Part shown: in pieces, positions 1-7,785 of the stretch
Layout of the letters: each line of letters starts with the position of its first letter
Numbering within the stretch: the first letter of the stretch is position 1
Assembly: GCF_000382365.1 (NCBI RefSeq)
Contig: NZ_KB908217.1
Span: 1 to 64,000 of the forward strand
Length of the DNA: 64,000 nucleotides
Source: Pannonibacter phragmitetus DSM 14782
GTDB lineage: Bacteria > Pseudomonadota > Alphaproteobacteria > Rhizobiales > Stappiaceae
Direction of reading: 5' to 3'
Translations under genes and position numbers: made by a program
The notes under the pieces: generated by a model
Database searches by the model: none
What the model was told of the DNA's origin: nothing
What the model saw: only the letters and a program-made list of their open reading frames with translations

Positions 1-257
1 ACAACGCCTTGGCCGAGACGATCAATGGCCTCTACAAGGCCGAGGTCATCTGGCGCCAGCGGTCATGGCCGAGCGCGTCGGCCGTCGAAATGGCGACCCT
101 GCGCTGGGTCGATTGGTTCAACAACAACCGCCTGTTCGGCCCCATCGGGCACATCCCGCCCGCAGAGGCCGAAGCCAAATACCATGCAGCCCAAAAGACC
201 CTCGATATGGTTGCATGACTCAAATGAAACTGCCTCCGGAAAACCCGGGACGGTTCA
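1..257 (+). mobile_element. Right end of an IS3-family insertion sequence
   Basis: The window opens inside the transposase reading frame of an IS3-family element. About 8 bases after the transposase stop, a terminal-repeat-like stretch at about 226-257 reads toward an outside end finishing in CGGGACGGTTCA. That matches the TGAACCGTCCCG-type tips of IS3 elements, which begin TG and end CA. The left end lies outside the window, so the full inverted repeat and target duplication cannot be checked. Sequence right of base 257 reads as toxin coding sequence, which sets the insertion boundary. Confidence 0.75.
3..218 (+). CDS. IS3-family transposase OrfB, C-terminal fragment
   Basis: This is the last ~71 residues of a DDE integrase-core transposase (rve_3 region). 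It begins NALAETINGLYKAEVI and contains WVDWFNNNRLFGPIGHIPP, both hallmarks of IS3-family OrfB near the third catalytic acidic residue (the E of NALAE). The frame is open to the window edge; a TTG at base 9 is not the real start. It catalysed transposition of the surrounding element. It appears intact as far as visible, and its terminal inverted repeat follows directly. Confidence 0.88.
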   Translation, partial: NALAETINGLYKAEVIWRQRSWPSASAVEMATLRWVDWFNNNRLFGPIGHIPPAEAEAKYHAAQKTLDMVA

Positions 258-416
258 AAGTCATATAATCTAACGCAGATGGAAGGGCAGGTAGATGGTC
301 GTGCTGGCGTGTTTGAATGGCTTGTTGATTCAAGCGGTCAACTGACACATCAAAGGTTTATTCCTGATGGCCGTATAACCGGTATGCCAAATCAAATTCC
401 ATCACGGCTACCGTAA
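258..416 (+). pseudogene. 3' remnant of a polymorphic toxin gene
   Basis: Directly after the IS end an open frame encodes about 52 residues, including MEGQVDGRAGVFEWLVDSSG and THQRFIPDGRITGMPNQ, then stops at TAA 414-416. From memory, the pattern 'FEW.V...G.VTHQRFIPGG.ITG.PNQ' occurs at the extreme C-terminus of secreted polymorphic toxins of the filamentous-haemagglutinin/RHS type. There is no start codon or upstream gene: the IS has replaced everything 5' of it. The probable immunity gene starts 19 bases downstream, the usual toxin-immunity order. Toxin activity is not expected from this fragment. Confidence 0.6.
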
Positions 417-435
417 GGGATAAGGGACTGAAATA

Positions 436-936
436 ATGAGCAAGATTGATGGCAGATTTTGCTATGAACAGGCGCCTTGGATTGGGTGGGCGGGACTTTG
501 TTATGGGCTTGATCGAAGGCTTGTGGACGCGCGAGCTGTCGTTGATTTTGCCAAACTGAATCTGTCGGAGGAGTCCGTTCCTGAAGAATACGACTTGGCG
601 ATTTGTGATCCGAGTGATGAACTGGAAGTCTATCATGCTCTTGCAAGCCTTAGCAGAGATCAGCCTGCTGGCACAATTTTTATCAAAAAAGCATGGATTT
701 TTCTTTTATTAAAGGATCTGTATGAGCGCCGGAACGAGGTGCTTAACCCATTTTCTTGCGTTGAAGAGATTTATGCGGATTTTGATTATCCCGATTTTAT
801 GAGTCCGATCATACATTACATGCCTGTGCAGGATGGGGAGCTGACAGGTGAAGATGAAATGCTCCGGAAGTGGGAAGACTTGCTCTCTCGGTTGCACAAC
901 GAGCTCACCTGCGAAGGTTCAAAGGTGTGCCTCTGA
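436..936 (+). CDS. Probable immunity protein, DUF2247-like
   Basis: A 166-residue soluble protein without signal peptide or membrane segment. The N-terminal part (WIGWAGLCYGLDRRLVDARA, then FAKLNLSEES and YDLAICDPSDE) resembles the DUF2247 family, whose members often follow polymorphic toxin genes; this assignment is by memory of the family. It would bind and neutralise the cognate toxin in the cytoplasm. The ATG start is 19 bases after the toxin-tail stop. Base composition is clearly AT-richer than the rest of the window (long T and A runs near 670-720), consistent with horizontal transfer. Since the toxin is gone, this is an orphan antidote. Alternative: an unrelated hypothetical. Confidence 0.6.
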   Translation: MSKIDGRFCYEQAPWIGWAGLCYGLDRRLVDARAVVDFAKLNLSEESVPEEYDLAICDPSDELEVYHALASLSRDQPAGTIFIKKAWIFLLLKDLYERRNEVLNPFSCVEEIYADFDYPDFMSPIIHYMPVQDGELTGEDEMLRKWEDLLSRLHNELTCEGSKVCL

Positions 937-1514
937 TTGCCAAAGTGTACAGAGACGGTATTCGCCTGACAGTGCCGCATTCTGACTCAGGGTCAAGTGG
1001 CTCGGATTTCTGGCTGCATTGAAGCCTGTTTAGGTCTGACCGTCTTGACCTTGCCCCGCCGTCTATACCGGCGAAGCCACTGGCCTGAGGATTTCGAAGC
1101 ACTGGAACGAGCCTGACCCGCGCCTTCAGAACCAGCTGAAGGGCGGGACGGCTGCCGTCTCTGTCTTCCTTCCCTCCGGCTCCATCAACATGCTCAAGCG
1201 CCTCAAGCTGGCAAAGGAGACCGGCCGGGTTGAGGAGGTGTTGGGCGGGGCGAACAGGGCGCCCGATGGCTGGCGTCAGGTGAGTGGCGTTAGCGCACAG
1301 ATCAATGCGCCTGCAGGGTTTAAAACGTACCGAACGATTTAGGGCGATCTGGTTCATGTGTCGCCGGGTGGTTTGGTTTATGGTGCGGACCCAAAATTTG
1401 GAAATCGCGTGGACCACGTGCTTGATCACACCGCCCCCAATCCCAATAAGCCTGTTCACTCTGTGTTCAATGTGCAAGATGGGGGTGCACCAGCCCGCAG
1501 ATAGATGGATCTCT
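937..1514. other. Gap between the immunity gene and the lipoprotein gene
   Basis: Apart from the toxin-like remnant at 1049-1504, this stretch contains no intact gene on either strand. Bases 937-1048 have stops in all forward frames and no recognisable product. The segment is best seen as decayed accessory DNA joining a foreign patch to the conserved neighbourhood. Confidence 0.5.
1049..1504 (+). pseudogene. Degraded C-terminus of a second toxin-like protein, with an in-frame stop
   Basis: One frame stays open from 1049 to 1504 except for a TAG at 1340-1342. Before the stop it encodes VYTGEATGLRISKHWNEPD and KRLKLAKETGRVEEVLGG; after it, VYGADPKFGNRVDHVLDH then NPNKPVHSVFNV. The second piece has the look of the catalytic tail of a secreted nuclease toxin (RV.HVL.HT...NP.KP.HSVF). 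No start codon with a ribosome site is visible, and a TGA lies just upstream at 1046. It is read as an eroded cassette of a toxin array. The precise toxin family is not recognised. Confidence 0.45.
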
Positions 1515-2711
1515 CTATTTTGGCGTGGTGCATGCAACCCCCGGCTTTGCGTTGGCGCAAGGGTTAGTCCTCGGCCGTTCTCGGACCGGTGGGCTGGCCG
1601 GCGTGCTGCTTTGTGGCTTGGCGGCCTTGTCACGAGCTGCTACGCGCTGTGCCATGATTGCTTCCGCTTCGGAACGGGTTGGTGAATCGCAGCGCCATTC
1701 GACGGGAGGGATGGAGTTTCTATAGCGCTCTGGTGGACGGATATAGCCTGTCGCGCAAAGGGTGATGCCATTGCCCGGGCCGTTTCCGCCCGTTCTGCTG
1801 CCCGTTGCAGGTGAGGGGCCATTGAGTCTCCTGCGGGTCTCTTCAAAGCCTGCTTCCTGCCGCAGAAAGCCGGATGCTCCCTGCGCGATCCCCAGGCCGA
1901 TCATCTGGCCGGTCGTTGTGCCGCGTGCCTGCCGGCCAGCTTCGACCCTGGCGCGCAGTTCGGCCTTCAACCGCCTTGATTCCGCAGCTTCAGATGCAAG
2001 GTCACGGGCAAGGGCGGCGCGCATTCTCTGTTGCAGATCCCGCGCAAGGGCCTTCACGGCTGCATGCTCTTCCGGCGGCATGGCGGCTGCAATCTCGCGC
2101 AGAACCTGTGCCGCTCCCTTGCCATCAGAGTTGGGCGGGACTTCCATCCACATGCGTACGCCTGACATGGGCAGTGATGAATCGGTGCCGGTGATCTCGA
2201 TGACAGCCGGAGCCTGACCCGAGTAAAGCAGGAAACTGTGATGACGGACGTCACCGTTGTTTGTTCTGCCGGAACTGCTGGCGACAGCTACAGGAGGAAA
2301 CATCCGCATGATGCCAGCGAGTATCGTCTGGGGACGCAGGCCGAGCGTTGGACGTGCCTGACAGCTAAAGACGGCCCCATCGCTGCGTACAAGTTCGCTG
2401 AGAAAGCCCAAATCGCTGTTGGGCCGGAAGCCGCGCCACACCACCCAGTTGATCGTGTTGGCAAGATCGGTATCCCTGTCTCCGTGGAAGAGAGGAGGGA
2501 CGATTGTCCCCCGGGCAGGCCAACTGCCGCCAAACGTTGCTGCTTGGGCCTGCGCAAGGTCGAGCTGGCCGCACTTTTCGGCAAGTGCTTCGAGATAAAC
2601 ATTTGTTCGAGCTGTCATCGCAGGTTGAGATGCGCTCATCTTCCCTGAAGTGCCATTGCAGGCTGACAGGGCCAGCAATGCTATCGCAAAGCCGGTCTTC
2701 TGGTTTCGCAT
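1515..2711 (-). CDS. Putative lipoprotein of unknown function
   Basis: From the ATG at 2711 the product is 398 residues and begins MRNQKTGFAIALLALSAC, a short lipoprotein signal with lipobox LSAC (lipidated Cys18). An ATG 11 codons upstream would put extra charged residues before the signal and is less likely. The mature protein has no recognised domain: a Trp-rich N-terminal half, a long Arg/Ala/Glu-rich helical stretch (about residues 215-280, possible coiled coil), then Gly/Pro/Thr-rich low-complexity sequence with four cysteines. It would be membrane-anchored in the periplasm. It lies about 75 bases downstream of the LuxR-type gene on the same strand and may be cotranscribed with it. Confidence 0.7.
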   Translation of the reverse strand: MRNQKTGFAIALLALSACNGTSGKMSASQPAMTARTNVYLEALAEKCGQLDLAQAQAATFGGSWPARGTIVPPLFHGDRDTDLANTINWVVWRGFRPNSDLGFLSELVRSDGAVFSCQARPTLGLRPQTILAGIMRMFPPVAVASSSGRTNNGDVRHHSFLLYSGQAPAVIEITGTDSSLPMSGVRMWMEVPPNSDGKGAAQVLREIAAAMPPEEHAAVKALARDLQQRMRAALARDLASEAAESRRLKAELRARVEAGRQARGTTTGQMIGLGIAQGASGFLRQEAGFEETRRRLNGPSPATGSRTGGNGPGNGITLCATGYIRPPERYRNSIPPVEWRCDSPTRSEAEAIMAQRVAARDKAAKPQSSTPASPPVRERPRTNPCANAKPGVACTTPK

Positions 2712-2785
2712 TCGAGCCCTCCGCAGTTGTACCGGCCGGCACACTAGTTTGGACCGTCATGCTGCAGCATCCCCCGTTCAGGGGA

Positions 2786-3784
2786 TCAGCGTTGCAAGGC
2801 CTGGTACCGTTCGAAGGCTGCGAAGATCAGTTTCTGGGATGGCATGGCCATCTTGAGCATGGCCGACTTTAACTGGTCCTGAACCGTATAGAGGCTGGAA
2901 CCTGTCCGGTTTGCGAAGGTGGAGAGCGGCAGGCTCGACAGAACGGCGTGCACGACCCTGCATTCTGCTGGTGTGATTCCGAATGGCCGGCAGAAGTCTG
3001 CAACCTGCTCTGGACTGGGCGCGGCGATGGTCAGAGGTGTGACCGTCAGGATCTGGCGGGATGGTCCAATCCGTGCCGTGCCGGCGCTCCAGCGCCGCAG
3101 GGCGTAAAGGGTGTTGCTGTCCGGGTGACGCAGATGCAGGGTGACCTGGCCGGAAGCCGCATCCGCAGACTGCTGAAAGGCTGCAAGACGCGCATTTTCG
3201 AGCGTATCGGTACAGGACAGCGTCCCGGCGGGGGAAAGCCGGAACCAGCCTTCATTCAGAAGCTGCCCGGCGAAGCGGTTCAGTTCTGCAAGTTGCTTTC
3301 CGTTGAACACGAAAACGGCTGAGGCGATCAGGTCGGCTACGTCCGTGCGGGTGCCGGGGGCATCGTCAAGGCCGAGCCGTGCCATACCCAGCTTGAACGC
3401 GCGCAGCAAATGCGGTGACAGTGCCGTCAGCAGCTTGACGGCCGGTGGCTCGATACCACGGTCCCGCCGCGACGAGCCAATGCCGAACCAGCCGATGTTT
3501 CCATCAAAGCTCAGATTGCTGCCATGGATGTCATGGATGCCGAAGCGGGGCAGAAGTTCCTGATGGATCCTGCTTTTGCGCGCCTCTGCCTCTGATACAT
3601 AAACATGCTCGGAGCAGAAGCTGCCTGCTTCACGTGCCATGACACGCGGCACGCGGAAATCGTCTCTGGCGTAGCCATCCAGATAGACGGGCGCGAAGTC
3701 AGGGTCGCCGCCCACATAAAGGTTCACATGGGCGTGGCCGGATGATCCGGACACCAGAAACATATGAACTGCCGCCCCATCCAC
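2786..3784 (-). CDS. LuxR-type HTH regulator with no normal start codon
   Basis: The C-terminal ~60 residues form a GerE/LuxR-type helix-turn-helix (ITPAECRVVHAVLSSLPLS, then LKSAMLKMAMPSQK). The N-terminal ~250 residues are an uncharacterised sensor-like region. The first available start is GTG at 3784, but the frame stays open for 32 more codons to a TGA at 3881-3883. Those codons (KILHQIYEAALEPEGW) align with the N-terminus of the paralogue at 18.1-18.9 kb (GDIFFEAAVNPDLW). No ATG, GTG or TTG occurs in that extension, so the gene either uses a rare start (CTG/ATA/ATC) or has lost its 5' end. It is close to the 17759-18888 regulator in sequence and design. Confidence 0.75.
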   Translation of the reverse strand: MDGAAVHMFLVSGSSGHAHVNLYVGGDPDFAPVYLDGYARDDFRVPRVMAREAGSFCSEHVYVSEAEARKSRIHQELLPRFGIHDIHGSNLSFDGNIGWFGIGSSRRDRGIEPPAVKLLTALSPHLLRAFKLGMARLGLDDAPGTRTDVADLIASAVFVFNGKQLAELNRFAGQLLNEGWFRLSPAGTLSCTDTLENARLAAFQQSADAASGQVTLHLRHPDSNTLYALRRWSAGTARIGPSRQILTVTPLTIAAPSPEQVADFCRPFGITPAECRVVHAVLSSLPLSTFANRTGSSLYTVQDQLKSAMLKMAMPSQKLIFAAFERYQALQR

Positions 3785-4099
3785 CAGTCCTGCAAGACTC
3801 TCGGCAACCGGCTGCCAGCCCTCCGGCTCCAGCGCTGCTTCATAGATCTGGTGAAGGATCTTGGCTCCGGGTTCTATGGCTCAGGCCTTTCGGTTGCGGG
3901 ACGTTTGCAGGTGGCTGGATGATGTTCAAGGCATCCGGTATGCTGATGCATTATGCCCCGGAAAAAACCCGGATGCCTCAAATTCTTGTTCTGTGCTTCC
4001 GGCCCTCCGCCGCAAGCGCCGCTTGCTTCAGCTTGATGAAATCCACCTAGACAAGCCAAGGGTTTTTATAAAATTGTCCTGGCGCGGATATGGTCCAAC
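3785..4099. other. Intergenic region with the untranslatable 5' extension of the LuxR gene
   Basis: Bases 3785-3880 continue the LuxR reading frame (minus strand) without a usable start codon. The remainder should contain divergent promoters for the regulator and for the small gene at 4100. I see no clear -35/-10 pair or operator. Confidence 0.4.
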
Positions 4100-4432
4100 G
4101 TGAAACGAGTAATCCTGGCTGCTCTTGGGATGATGGTTGTTCTGCCGCTGACGACCCGGCTTCCGCAGAACGCATGGGGCCTGCTTGAAGGGCGCGGGAG
4201 CTATTTCATCCCGGCAGAAAGCAGCATTTGGACCTTTCGGGCCGATGTTGAGAATGCAGGCTCAGGGAGTTTCTGGCTCCGGGGGAGCGATCGTACCCGC
4301 TACTATGCGCTGTCCGAAACGGGGTGGGAGTATTTCCATATTGAAAAGGAGAACGGGTGCGAGCGATTTGATCTGGGCGATATCGCCACCTGGTGCGAGC
4401 TGCGGACGGCGCCCATTCCACTGCCAAACTGA
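4100..4432 (+). CDS. Small exported protein of unknown function
   Basis: A 110-residue product from a GTG start: MKRVILAALGMMVVLPLTT is a signal peptide or single N-terminal membrane helix. The mature part is short and Trp/Tyr-rich (ESSIWTFRADVENAG, TGWEYFHIEKENGCERF) with two cysteines that could form a disulfide. No family was recognised. It stands alone between the divergent LuxR gene and the convergent ABC importer. The reading frame is credible because of the signal sequence and periplasmic-type composition, but a start codon without a strong ribosome site lowers confidence. Confidence 0.55.
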   Translation: MKRVILAALGMMVVLPLTTRLPQNAWGLLEGRGSYFIPAESSIWTFRADVENAGSGSFWLRGSDRTRYYALSETGWEYFHIEKENGCERFDLGDIATWCELRTAPIPLPN

Positions 4433-4560
4433 GTTACGCTGCGTCAAGGGGCGCACTCTTCGTGCCTTCGCGCGTCAAACGGCCCGGGGTCCTATAATAT
4501 CAAGGCTCTGAGATGCTGACGCATCACGCCTTGAAAATGCTCAAGCGCCGCACGGGCTTA

Positions 4561-4597
4561 ACCAACGCTCGATGAGCCAAGCTCATCGAGCGTTGGT
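4561..4597. terminator. Perfect 17-bp hairpin between convergent genes
   Basis: ACCAACGCTCGATGAGC (4561-4577), loop CAA, and its exact reverse complement (4581-4597). It lies between the converging small gene and the ABC importer operon, so it probably ends transcription from both sides. There is no U-tract on either side, so a different role (RNA stability, protein-binding dyad) is possible. Confidence 0.55.
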
Positions 4598-4672
4598 ATA
4601 ACTTCGGCATGAGCTGTTCGTACTCATGCACAAAACGCCGTTCACCTGAGAGCCACTCCTCCCGTCCCCGCC

Positions 4673-5434
4673 TCACTTCAAAAATTGGATATGCGGGCCT
4701 TTGTGGTGGTCGGAGGGGCAGACGTGGGCTCTGACGCAGAAGACGCAGCGGAGCAGGTCTTCGGTCAGGATCTCTGCCGGTGTGCCATTGGCGACGATGC
4801 GGCCCTGTTCCAGCACGATGATGCGGTCGCAGAACATGGCGGCGTGGTTGAGGTCATGCAGCGCGATGATGCTGGTGACGGGCAGGCCTGCAATAAGCTT
4901 CAGCAGGCTGATCTGGTGCTGGATGTCCAGATGGTTGGTCGGCTCATCAAGGATCAGCTCGCGCGGGCTCTGGGCCAGTGCGCGGGCGATGTGCGCACGC
5001 TGCTTTTCGCCGCCCGACAGGTGCTGCCAGCGCTCGTGCCGCTTGGCGGACATGCCGGAGCGCTCCAGCGCCTCTTCCACCGCGTGTTCATCGGCCTTTG
5101 TCCAGCCGGAGAACATGGACCGGTGCGGGAAGCGGCCGAGCTTGACCACATCCTCGACCTTGAGATTGGCATTGGTGGTGGCGTGCTGTTCGACGAAAGC
5201 CACACGCTGGGCCACCGTCTTGCGGGAAATCTTCTGAATATCCCGGTCTTCCAGCAGCACGCGGCCGGAATGCGGCAGCTTGAGGCCGGCCAGCAGGCGC
5301 AGCAGCGAGGTCTTGCCGGAGCCGTTCGGGCCCAGCAGGCCAAGCATTTCGCCGGGCCTTGCCTCGAAGGAAATGTCCTCCAGAACTGTTTTGACGCCAA
5401 TCTTCCAGGCGATGTTTTCAGACCTGATGCTCAT
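4673..5434 (-). CDS. ABC transporter ATP-binding protein, iron-siderophore/B12 type
   Basis: A 253-residue ATPase of the FecE/BtuD/HmuV class that powers the importer encoded upstream. Walker A GPNGSGKT is at residues 35-42, followed by the signature LSGGEKQRAHIARAL, Walker B LILDEPTNHLD and a switch histidine (ALHDLNHA). It overlaps the permease gene by 4 bases (ATGA), indicating translational coupling. The C-terminus is odd: residues 230-248 carry Cys230, Cys233, His237, Cys239, His243, His244 and His248, a possible metal-binding tail not standard for the family. Substrate is probably a metal chelate; specificity cannot be read from sequence. Confidence 0.92.
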   Translation of the reverse strand: MSIRSENIAWKIGVKTVLEDISFEARPGEMLGLLGPNGSGKTSLLRLLAGLKLPHSGRVLLEDRDIQKISRKTVAQRVAFVEQHATTNANLKVEDVVKLGRFPHRSMFSGWTKADEHAVEEALERSGMSAKRHERWQHLSGGEKQRAHIARALAQSPRELILDEPTNHLDIQHQISLLKLIAGLPVTSIIALHDLNHAAMFCDRIIVLEQGRIVANGTPAEILTEDLLRCVFCVRAHVCPSDHHKGPHIQFLK

Positions 5435-6489
5435 GATGCACGCTGGAAACGGTAGAGGATGATGGAGAAGACCGGCACGCCGACAAGGGCCGTCACGACG
5501 CCGATCGGCAGAACCTGCTGCGGAATGAGCAGGCGCGAGGCAATGTCCGCCAGCACCATGAAGATGGCCCCGCCAATGGCGCAGGCCGGCAGCAGCCGGA
5601 TGTGCAGCGGCCCCACAAGGAAGCGTGCTGCATGGGGAATGACCAGCCCGACGAAGCCGATGGAGCCCACCATGCTGACGATGGTGGCGGTGAGAAGCGC
5701 GGTCAGGCAGAACAGGCTGAGGCGGGCGCGGCTGACGTTGACGCCGAGCGCTGCGGCCGATTCATCACCAAAGGCAAAGGCGTCGAGAATGCGCGAATAG
5801 GCGAGGCAGGCGATGAGGCCGAGGCCGACGACGATGGAAACGAGCGTAAACTCCGGCCAGCGCACGCCGCCGAAGCTGCCCAGCAGCCAGAACATCACGT
5901 CACGCGCCTGCTGGGCGTTGCCTGCCGTCGTCACCACATAGGACGTGGCGGCATTGAAGAGCTGGGAGGCGGCAACACCGGCCAGAATGGTGCGGTCTGC
6001 ACCGCCTCTCGTGCCGTTGGACAGCAGGGCGACGAAGAGAAAGGCGGCAAAGGCACCGGCAAAAGCGCCCGCAGACAGGGAAACCGTGCCAGCGCCGATC
6101 CCAAGGATGACAATGCAGACAGCGCCGGTCGATGCACCGGCCGAAATGCCGAGCACATAGGGCTCGGCCAGCGGATTGCGCAGCAGCGACTGCATGATCG
6201 CGCCGGAGATCGCAAGGCCTGCCCCGCAGAAGGCCGCAACAAGAGCCCGGCTGAGACGGTAGTCCCAGATGACGGACTCATGAATGCGGTTCAGCTCGAC
6301 TGCAGTCCAGCCGAGCTTGTTGGTGATGGCGGTGTATGTGGTGGCAAGCGGGATCGGCATGTCACCGATCCCGACGCTGATGCCGACCACCAGAGCAATG
6401 GCTGCAAGGCTGGCAAGCAGCAGGCCCAGGGTTACCAGGGTCTGCCGCAGTGCATAGCCAGACTGGCTTGTCTCAATCACAATGCTCAC
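5431..6489 (-). CDS. ABC transporter permease, FecCD/BtuC family
   Basis: A 352-residue polytopic protein with about ten hydrophobic helices. Family motifs include RLSRALVAAFCGAGLAISGA and LRNPLAEPYVLGISAGAS in the N-terminal half, and VGSIGFVGLVIPHAARFLVG in the C-terminal half. It would form the homodimeric channel for a siderophore, haem or corrinoid. Its 3' end overlaps the ATPase gene and its 5' end overlaps the binding-protein gene by 4 bases each, so all three form one operon (SBP-permease-ATPase). Length is normal for the family. Confidence 0.93.
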   Translation of the reverse strand: MSIVIETSQSGYALRQTLVTLGLLLASLAAIALVVGISVGIGDMPIPLATTYTAITNKLGWTAVELNRIHESVIWDYRLSRALVAAFCGAGLAISGAIMQSLLRNPLAEPYVLGISAGASTGAVCIVILGIGAGTVSLSAGAFAGAFAAFLFVALLSNGTRGGADRTILAGVAASQLFNAATSYVVTTAGNAQQARDVMFWLLGSFGGVRWPEFTLVSIVVGLGLIACLAYSRILDAFAFGDESAAALGVNVSRARLSLFCLTALLTATIVSMVGSIGFVGLVIPHAARFLVGPLHIRLLPACAIGGAIFMVLADIASRLLIPQQVLPIGVVTALVGVPVFSIILYRFQRAS

Positions 6490-7505
6490 CGCAGGCCGAG
6501 CGCCTTGAGCTGCTCAGCCACCTGTTCGGCGCCGAAGATCGTGCGCACGGTCGGGTTCATGGCCTGGCCGTCCATGATCACCATCGCCTTGTTTTTCACG
6601 GCGGGCATCTGGCTGGTCGCCGGGTCGGTGGTCAGGAACTCAATTTTGGCCTCGGCCTTGTCGAGTTCCCAGCGGTTACGGTCAACCCGGGCGACGACGA
6701 TCACATCCGGGTTGGAGGCGATGATGCTCTCCCAGCCGAGAGCGGGAGACTCGGCTTCCGACTGAATGGCATTGGTGCCGCCCAGGACATCGGCGATGAA
6801 GCCGGATGCGCTGAACTTTCCGCCCAGATAGGCATCTGCGGACGGTGACGGGCTGGAGAACCAGAACACGTAGGACAGCTTCTTGCCATCCTTGGGGGAA
6901 CCGGCGCGCAGATCGGCTTCGCGCTTCTTCAGGTCGGCGATCAGGGCCTGACCCTTCTCCTGCACGTCAAAGATCTGGGCGAGTTCGTCGATCTCCTTGA
7001 AGAGCGTGTCCATCTGCCAGAGTGTGGAGCGGTCGCCATAGCCGAACTTGTCCTTGGCTGCACCTTCCGCGACGCAGGTGCTGGGCGAAAGGTAGACCGG
7101 AATTTCCAGCTTTTCAAAGTCTTCGCGCTTTGCAACCTTGCTCGAAGCGCCGATCAGGCTCGGCAGGGCGGCGGTCACAAAATCCGGGTTTTCCGCCAGA
7201 ATGGATTCGAAAGTCGGAAACTCGACCGTCAGCACCTTCACCTTGGCATTGGCTTCCTCCAGCTGAGGCAGAACCTTGTTCGGCCAGAAGGCAGTGCCAA
7301 CCATCTTGTCCTCAAGGCCGAGCAGCAGCAGGATTTCCGCGCTGTTCTGGCCAAGGCCAACGGCCCGCTCCGGCGCCTTGGTGAAGGTGACCGGCACGCC
7401 GCAGTTCTCGATGGTGAGCGGATACTGTGTCTGTGCAGCGGAGGCTGCCGTTGCCGTAGCGGCAAGGCAAGCGATGACGCCCGAGGCGATCAGAAGAGAT
7501 TTCAT
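6486..7505 (-). CDS. ABC transporter substrate-binding protein, FecB/BtuF-like
   Basis: The ATG at 7505 gives 339 residues starting with a clean signal peptide (MKSLLIASGVIACLAATATAASA); a longer frame reaching to 7661 lacks this feature. The mature protein is a class III periplasmic binding protein: VTFTKAPERAVGLGQNSAEI near the N-terminus, a helix linking two lobes, and GWESIIASNPDVIVV in the C-lobe. It captures the ligand (metal-siderophore, haem or corrinoid) and delivers it to the permease. No TonB-dependent receptor is encoded nearby, and no cobalamin riboswitch or Fur box was recognised upstream. Confidence 0.9.
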   Translation of the reverse strand: MKSLLIASGVIACLAATATAASAAQTQYPLTIENCGVPVTFTKAPERAVGLGQNSAEILLLLGLEDKMVGTAFWPNKVLPQLEEANAKVKVLTVEFPTFESILAENPDFVTAALPSLIGASSKVAKREDFEKLEIPVYLSPSTCVAEGAAKDKFGYGDRSTLWQMDTLFKEIDELAQIFDVQEKGQALIADLKKREADLRAGSPKDGKKLSYVFWFSSPSPSADAYLGGKFSASGFIADVLGGTNAIQSEAESPALGWESIIASNPDVIVVARVDRNRWELDKAEAKIEFLTTDPATSQMPAVKNKAMVIMDGQAMNPTVRTIFGAEQVAEQLKALGLR

Positions 7506-7785
7506 GGGGATGTTCCGGCCAAGCTGTTGAAGCTGGCGCCTTATAACTGCACGTGCTGAAGCAAACAAGACTCTGAAACTCATATTTTGTGGGCGGAAAC
7601 ACGCTTCCACGGCATCCTCAACTGCCCCAATTTCGCCGTTTCTGTCCTCCCGGTCCGGCAAAAAAGATCGTTCGTGCAGCGGCTTAACCGGTTCTTGGTT
7701 TCACCGCATTGGCAGCGTCTCATTTGCGTCTGCAGGGGCTGCGCGGCGGCGGGCCACAGGCCACAGGCACGAACAAGGAGCGGGC

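Noticed and set aside
2238-2648. Plus-strand open frames inside the lipoprotein gene
   Set aside because: They are complementary to a gene with a clear lipobox signal and have no features of their own.
7506-7785. Cobalamin riboswitch or Fur box upstream of the FecB/BtuF-like gene
   Set aside because: No B12-box-like conserved core and no GATAATGATAATCATTATC-like palindrome was found by eye. A covariance-model search would settle it.
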